10,701 bases of DNA from the NCBI GenBank assembly GCA_027000105.1, contig JALTOP010000262.1, positions 1 through 10,701 on the forward strand. Reading direction: 5' to 3'. Below, one piece after another: positions 7,560 through 10,701 of this stretch. The position numbers and the translations under genes are program-made. Below the pieces are notes generated by a model. It did no database searches, was not told where the DNA came from, and was given only the letters and a program-made list of their open reading frames with translations. Numbering within the stretch: the stretch's first letter is position 1; each line of letters begins with the position of its first letter. This DNA comes from Planctomycetaceae bacterium. GTDB lineage: Bacteria; Planctomycetota; Planctomycetia; Planctomycetales; Planctomycetaceae.

Positions 7560-7690
7560 GGTTCTTCTCCCGGGTATTGACTCAAAGATTTATCATTCCA
7601 AACAGAACTCACGCCAGAGCACACACCAGGACACCGCCAGCTGAGAACCGATCTGGACAACCGAGATCACGACAACTGGATGAACCCCAA

Positions 7691-8161
7691 TCAGTGGGCG
7701 TGGCCGTGGGCCAGTTCTTCAGGCGTCGCTTCCCGCACATCAACGATCTGGACATCGAAATTCAACTCGACTCCAGCAAGAGGATGATTCCCGTCGACAG
7801 TGATATCATCCCCTTCGACTTTTGTGACCAAAAGATGGTATCGTGAACCGTCTGGGCCTTCCGCATCGAATGTCATCCCGACTTCAACCTCATCAACTCC
7901 CTGGAAGACGTCTTTCGCGAACACCTGAATCATATCCGGGTTGACCTCTCCATACCCTTCGGACGGCTCCACCTTGACATGCAATGTCTCCCCCGCGGAT
8001 TTCCCATCCAGAGAGTTTTCCAGGCCGGGAATGATATTCCCTCTGCCATGCAGATAGGCAAGCGGTTCGGCTCCCTCGGAACTGTCCAGAACTTTCCCGT
8101 CCCCATCGGTCAATGTGTAGTGGATGCTGACAACCCGGTTCTCACCAATTGGTAACGACAT
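7691..8161 (-). CDS. slyD: FKBP-type peptidyl-prolyl cis-trans isomerase, SlyD-like
   Basis: A 156-residue cytoplasmic prolyl isomerase and chaperone of the SlyD group. The FKBP domain is split as expected. Residues 1-72 include Tyr15, Asp26, 'PLAYLHGRGNIIPGLE' (33-48) and 'SEGYGE' (67-72). An insert-in-flap chaperone domain follows (about 73-121), then 'VDGNHPLAG' (122-130) closes the FKBP fold. The C-terminus is a short His tail (His152, His154, His156), much shorter than the metal-binding tail of E. coli SlyD, so nickel handling is likely reduced. There is no signal peptide. GGAG lies eight bases before the ATG. The sulfatase gene follows 131 bases downstream on the same strand. The function does not link it to the glycan genes. 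Confidence 0.93.
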   Translation of the reverse strand: MSLPIGENRVVSIHYTLTDGDGKVLDSSEGAEPLAYLHGRGNIIPGLENSLDGKSAGETLHVKVEPSEGYGEVNPDMIQVFAKDVFQGVDEVEVGMTFDAEGPDGSRYHLLVTKVEGDDITVDGNHPLAGVELNFDVQIVDVREATPEELAHGHAH

Positions 8162-8196
8162 TACATCTCCATCTTCTTTGTACTTCTAACGGTTAA

Positions 8197-8225
8197 AGTT
8201 TACCAACGGTGCAAAAACTTTTGAA
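8197..8225 (-). promoter_or_regulatory. Candidate promoter for the slyD-like gene
   Basis: On the minus strand TTCAAA (8225-8220) and TAAACT (8202-8197) are separated by 17 bases, each matching the sigma-70 consensus at four of six positions. The -10 box lies about 35 bases before the start codon. It overlaps a GTTTACCAA element at 8198-8206. This is a sequence-pattern call only. Confidence 0.3.
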
Positions 8226-8356
8226 AAACTCATTCTGGTTACGGCGGTCAGAACAGACCAGCCGGGCTGGGTATTCATTTGGTAAACGACAAACTGTACT
8301 GTACCCATAAAAAACGGTCTCGTCCACTTCCCGGATTCATTTCGTATGGTTTACCA
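8198..8356. repeat. Three copies of GTTTACCA in an intergenic region
   Basis: GTTTACCAA lies at 8198-8206, its exact reverse complement TTGGTAAAC at 8279-8287, and GTTTACCA again at 8349-8356. The outer copies overlap the candidate -10 of the leftward promoter and the candidate -35 of the rightward promoter. They could be operator half-sites for a regulator that controls both genes, but chance occurrence is not excluded. Confidence 0.4.
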
Positions 8357-8378
8357 CAATAACTTCGGTTGATATAGT
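8350..8378 (+). promoter_or_regulatory. Candidate promoter for the orphan gene at 8456
   Basis: TTTACC (8350-8355, four of six) and TATAGT (8373-8378, five of six) are 17 bases apart. Transcription would begin near 8385, giving a leader of about 70 bases before the GTG start. The -35 overlaps a GTTTACCA element. Confidence 0.35.
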
Positions 8379-8455
8379 GACGCAGCAGAGAGCGTCCAGA
8401 AACATCCAGAAAACTGTATTCGATCCCAAAGATTCTCATGGGGGGAGTCCTCAAC

Positions 8456-8842
8456 GTGTCCAAAAATGTCGATCAAACCGCTCGATCCCTGCAGGATGAA
8501 ATTCTCTTTCAGATCGATCGCCTGATTACAGAAGCCGAGGAAAAAACCAGGCCGTTGGAAATAGATCCTGCCCGTGGGAAATTGTTCGAACTGTTTGTCA
8601 CAGCTCATGGAGCCGGTTTCCTGAACGAAGATGCGGAAATTGACCTGACTGCCGATACACTCTGCAAAAAACTGGCCGCTTTGTGGGGGTTGGACCAGGC
8701 CGCTCAAGCGTCGGTTGCCCGGCAGGAAAAAATCGATGAAAAGAATCTTTCCAAAATGAGACTGCTTTGGTCTGTGATGCGCATGTGGATGGAATGGACC
8801 TACGCCTGGGATCGCTGGGAAGAATTTCATGCCGGAACATAG
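8456..8842 (+). CDS. Hypothetical helical protein with Trp-rich C-terminus
   Basis: I do not recognise this 128-residue protein. It has no signal peptide or membrane segment, is rich in Glu, Asp, Lys and Leu, and looks mainly alpha-helical. The central part ('GKLFELFVTAHGAGFLN', then 'DLTADTLCKKLAALWGLD') may be a small helical domain. The last 30 residues are striking: Trp105, Trp111, Trp114, Trp118 and Trp121 fall within 'LWSVMRMWMEWTYAWDRWEE', suggesting an amphipathic helix that binds a partner or membrane surface. Start choice: an ATG at 8438 is in frame, but GTG at 8456 is preceded at eight bases by GGGGGGAG (8440-8447), a strong ribosome binding site, so the GTG is preferred. It is transcribed divergently from the slyD-like gene. 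The function is unknown. Confidence 0.7.
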   Translation: MSKNVDQTARSLQDEILFQIDRLITEAEEKTRPLEIDPARGKLFELFVTAHGAGFLNEDAEIDLTADTLCKKLAALWGLDQAAQASVARQEKIDEKNLSKMRLLWSVMRMWMEWTYAWDRWEEFHAGT

Positions 8843-8853
8843 TCACTGTTTAC

Positions 8854-8874
8854 ATCTCAATCTGATGTTGAGAT
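8854..8874 (+). terminator. Weak hairpin downstream of the orphan gene
   Basis: ATCTCAA (8854-8860) and TTGAGAT (8868-8874) are perfect inverted repeats around a seven-base loop, starting 12 bases after the orphan gene stop. The stem is AT-rich and no T run follows, so termination here is possible but not well supported. The rest of the gap up to 9030 shows nothing clear. Confidence 0.3.
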
Positions 8875-9030
8875 TGCTCCTTCGCCATCTTTTCCGTTGC
8901 CTCACCCTGCCTTCAATGCACACTCTCTTTGCAGTATGAATCTGCAATCTTCCATCGAGGCGATCCGTCTTCATTGCCATTCGCCTCCGCAACGTGAAAT
9001 GGATTAACCAAAGTAAGAGTAACCAATCGA

Positions 9031-9080
9031 TATCACCACACAAATTTATTATCACCACACAGATTTATCACCACACAGAA
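9031..9080. repeat. Tandem repeat in the leader of the CAP-domain gene
   Basis: TATCACCACACAAATTTAT (9031-9049) is followed at once by TATCACCACACAGATTTAT (9050-9068), with one difference in 19. A third partial copy, TATCACCACACAGAA, overlaps at 9066-9080. The block ends 10 bases before the start codon, so it lies in the leader RNA or core promoter of that gene. Confidence 0.85.
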
Positions 9081-9090
9081 AGAAAAAGAA

Positions 9091-9696
9091 ATGACAGCTT
9101 CCATCAGTAATCAATCTGCATCAAACGCGAAACGAAACCTGCTGTTTATATTCCTGGCGTTCTTTGGCTACACACTACCTGCCTTGGCCGATGATGCCAC
9201 TCCAGTTGTTGAACAGACTTCAGCCATTGCCAATGATGTTGAACAGACAAATGATGTTGAGTCGACAGAAGAAAAACCTGAGGCAACAACGGAATCCTGT
9301 CTGATCGAGCAGACAAACGCATACCGGGCCAGATATAACCTGAAACCCTTGACGGAGAATAAAAAGTTGAGCCAAGCCTGTCGAAAGTTTGCGGAAGTGA
9401 TGGCTCGAACCGGACAGATGAGTCACTATGCGGACGGGCGTTCTCCCAGTTCTCGCGTTTCTGCTGCCGGTTACTCATGGAGCAGCGTCGCGGAAAATAT
9501 CGCCTACCGCTGGGATCGAAAAAATATGACCAACGAACAATACGCACAGGCGACACTCAACCAATGGATCAACTCCAGCGGCCACCGGCGAAATCTGCTC
9601 GGCTCCCAATACACGCAATGCGGTGCTGCATTCGCCACCAATCCACAAACAGGGAAAACGTTCGCCGTCATGGTTTACGCCCGCCCGGGGAAATAG
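9091..9696 (+). CDS. Secreted CAP-domain (SCP-like/YkwD-type) protein
   Basis: A 201-residue exported protein with one CAP domain. The signal peptide has a basic 'NAKR' n-region, a hydrophobic core (17-30) and likely cleavage after Ala33 ('ALA' then 'DD'). An acidic Thr/Glu-rich linker (34-68) contains an in-frame repeat, NDVEQT (48-53) and NDVEST (54-59). The CAP domain (about 70-200) shows 'TNAYRARYNLKPL', His112 in 'MSHYADG', Glu135 in 'AENIA' and His165 in 'SSGHRRNLL', the conserved pocket residues, ending with 'GKTFAVMVYARP'. Cys70, Cys97 and Cys177 are present, so one disulphide is possible. Bacterial members are extracellular and their molecular roles are mostly unknown. The start ATG has only an A/G-rich stretch upstream, without a clear Shine-Dalgarno sequence. 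Confidence 0.92.
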   Translation: MTASISNQSASNAKRNLLFIFLAFFGYTLPALADDATPVVEQTSAIANDVEQTNDVESTEEKPEATTESCLIEQTNAYRARYNLKPLTENKKLSQACRKFAEVMARTGQMSHYADGRSPSSRVSAAGYSWSSVAENIAYRWDRKNMTNEQYAQATLNQWINSSGHRRNLLGSQYTQCGAAFATNPQTGKTFAVMVYARPGK

Positions 9697-9748
9697 TGGT
9701 CACCCAGTCCGTGAAATGCCCCGATCCCCTCACGTTGAATCACTCAGC

Positions 9749-9766
9749 CGGGATTTCAATATCCCG
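9749..9766 (+). terminator. Weak hairpin after the CAP-domain gene
   Basis: A perfect six-pair stem, CGGGAT with ATCCCG, encloses the loop TTCAAT about 50 bases after the CAP gene stop. It lacks a following T run, so intrinsic termination is only a possibility. Confidence 0.25.
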
Positions 9767-9957
9767 AATTCGGTCAACTGGTCTGTTCCTGTGTCCTGTA
9801 ATTGCTTTACGATGCGGCCGATTCCTTCCGAAAAGCTGGTCGATTCGGCGGGACTTGGAAAAATACTGAAAAAAGCGGAAAGGATGTCTTGAAAATCCTC
9901 CTTCGATTCCGTTAGCTGGGTCGTTTGGGAATGAGGTCAGAGAACTGACACGCCAAA

Positions 9958-9987
9958 TTGACATATTCACATACAAACAGTTATTTG
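9958..9987 (+). promoter_or_regulatory. Possible promoter of the ketosynthase-like gene
   Basis: TTGACA at 9958-9963 is a perfect -35 consensus. The best -10 candidates, GTTATT (9980-9985) and TATTTG (9982-9987), match only three of six. Use of this promoter would start transcription almost at the ATG (9999), giving a nearly leaderless message, which would fit the absence of a ribosome binding site. Support is weak. Confidence 0.2.
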
Positions 9988-9998
9988 CAAGCAAGACG

Positions 9999-10701
9999 AT
10001 GAGTGAACGAATCGCGATTACTGGTTTGGGGATGGTCTCAGCCTGCGGGATTGGCCCGGATTCATTTTTGGAAAACATTTTGCAGGGGCAATCGGGAATC
10101 GGCCCGATCGATCTCTTTCCCGGTTGTATTCCCCCTGGTCATGTGGGGGGACAATGCAGAGACTTTACCGAATCGACCGCGAAAAAGAAGTACCTCAGGC
10201 CCCAGCGCAAAAGTATCAAGGTGATGTGCAGAGATATCCAGCTTGGGGTCGCTTCTGCAAACATCGCGATGGAGCATTCCGGTCTGGAGTTGGATGAACA
10301 GGAGCGTGCCCGGCTGGGAGTTGAATTCGGGGCTGATTTGATGCTGAGCCCGCCTGAGGTTATCGCGAAAGCAACTTTTGAATCTCGAGATGAACGGGGT
10401 GTTCCCACCGATGCGAAATGGGGAGAAAAGGGCATTGCCCAGATGGAACCGTTGTGGTTGTTGAAGTATCTGCCCAACATGCCTTCCTGCCATATCAGTA
10501 TTCATGCTGATGCACGTGGGCCGAGTAACTCGCTGACTCTCGAGGAAACAACCGGGAACATGTCAATCGGGGAGTCATTGCGGATTATCCGAAGGGGACA
10601 GGCCGATGCGATGATTGCAGGAACGACGGGAACGCGACTGCACATCATCAAATCAATCAATTATACCTCGATGAAAGACCTGGCCGAGCCTGATGGACTT
10701 T
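9999..10701 (+). CDS. Beta-ketoacyl-synthase-like protein with Glu at the nucleophile position (3' end outside window)
   Basis: The first 234 residues of a thiolase-fold ketosynthase, cut by the window edge. 'RIAITGLGMVSACGIGPDSF' (4-23) is the standard KAS I/II beginning. 'RLGVEFGADL' (105-114) and 'PLWLLKYLPNMPSCHISI' (151-168) follow as in FabF-like proteins, then 'ARGPSNSLTLEETTG' (172-186) and 'GQADAMIAGTTG' (200-211). Aligning the GP and Gly of this active-site segment with FabF 'GPNYSIATACTSG' places Glu183 (GAA, 10545-10547) where the catalytic Cys should be. It therefore probably cannot form an acyl-enzyme. It may act like a chain length factor or decarboxylating partner in a lipid or polyketide system. 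The active-site His residues lie beyond the window. No clear ribosome binding site precedes the ATG. Confidence 0.85.
   Translation, partial: MSERIAITGLGMVSACGIGPDSFLENILQGQSGIGPIDLFPGCIPPGHVGGQCRDFTESTAKKKYLRPQRKSIKVMCRDIQLGVASANIAMEHSGLELDEQERARLGVEFGADLMLSPPEVIAKATFESRDERGVPTDAKWGEKGIAQMEPLWLLKYLPNMPSCHISIHADARGPSNSLTLEETTGNMSIGESLRIIRRGQADAMIAGTTGTRLHIIKSINYTSMKDLAEPDGL

Larger units (their letters stand above)
9697..9998. other. Intergenic region before the ketosynthase-like gene
   Basis: No credible gene lies in these 302 bases. Near the left end CGGGAT (9749-9754) pairs with ATCCCG (9761-9766) around a six-base loop, a possible but T-run-free terminator for the CAP gene. GTCAG (9936-9940) and CTGAC (9945-9949) form a small inverted repeat just before the TTGACA at 9958. 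The rest shows nothing I can assign. Confidence 0.5.

Noticed and set aside
8258..8270. Palindrome CCAGCC-G-GGCTGG as a terminator or operator
   Set aside because: It is upstream of both flanking genes and has no T run. A single short GC palindrome is not enough to call a site, and its weak likeness to the GC-rich part of the spacer at 4317-4344 covers only about a dozen bases.
9477..9892. Plus-strand reading frames overlapping the CAP gene end and extending into the gap
   Set aside because: They are frame-shifted copies of CAP coding DNA followed by spacer, with no domain and no start signal.

Overview
The window looks like a stretch of a Planctomycetota (Planctomycetes) chromosome. This is inferred from gene content, not from a marker gene. 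It has a secreted formylglycine-type sulfatase beside a secreted PQQ-like beta-propeller protein that carries the 'EWPQFRG' N-terminal signature and an EF-hand insert. It also has an exported GH67N-like glycan-active protein, loosely packed genes with many secretion signals, and a ketosynthase-like protein of an atypical kind. Base composition is moderate, and I see no phage, plasmid, transposase, tRNA, rRNA or CRISPR signal.

Layout. Positions 2-358 (+) are the C-terminal end of an alkaline phosphatase cut by the window edge. It is followed by a small lipoprotein (407-916, +) and an exported glycerophosphodiester phosphodiesterase family protein (about 1065-1916, +). These meet a leftward block tail to tail at a small hairpin (1934-1948). 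The leftward block reads from right to left: SlyD-type FKBP isomerase (8161-7691), sulfatase (7559-6054), PQQ-like propeller protein (5990-4497), a 335-base repeat-rich spacer without a credible gene, and a large secreted GH67N-like protein (4161-1957). Right of slyD, after an intergenic region with possible divergent promoters, lie a Trp-rich orphan protein (8456-8842, +), a secreted CAP-domain protein (9091-9696, +) and the first 234 codons of a beta-ketoacyl-synthase-like protein (9999 to the right edge, +).

How the genes may work together. Alkaline phosphatase and glycerophosphodiester phosphodiesterase would fit phosphate scavenging from organic phosphoesters, although the latter has Asn where the family normally has a metal-binding Glu. 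The sulfatase, propeller protein and GH67N-like protein look like an export-based set for sulfated glycans. The sulfatase and propeller genes are 63 bases apart and could share a transcript.

The most notable observation is at the right edge. The ketosynthase-like protein aligns well around the active site, but the nucleophilic Cys is replaced by Glu183. This suggests a non-condensing, chain-length-factor-like or decarboxylating partner of a lipid or polyketide system that continues beyond the window. Other points of interest are three copies of GTTTACCA in the slyD/orphan intergenic region, two of which overlap candidate promoter boxes, and several short perfect or near-perfect tandem duplications of 15-19 bases, two of them inside export or linker segments of proteins.
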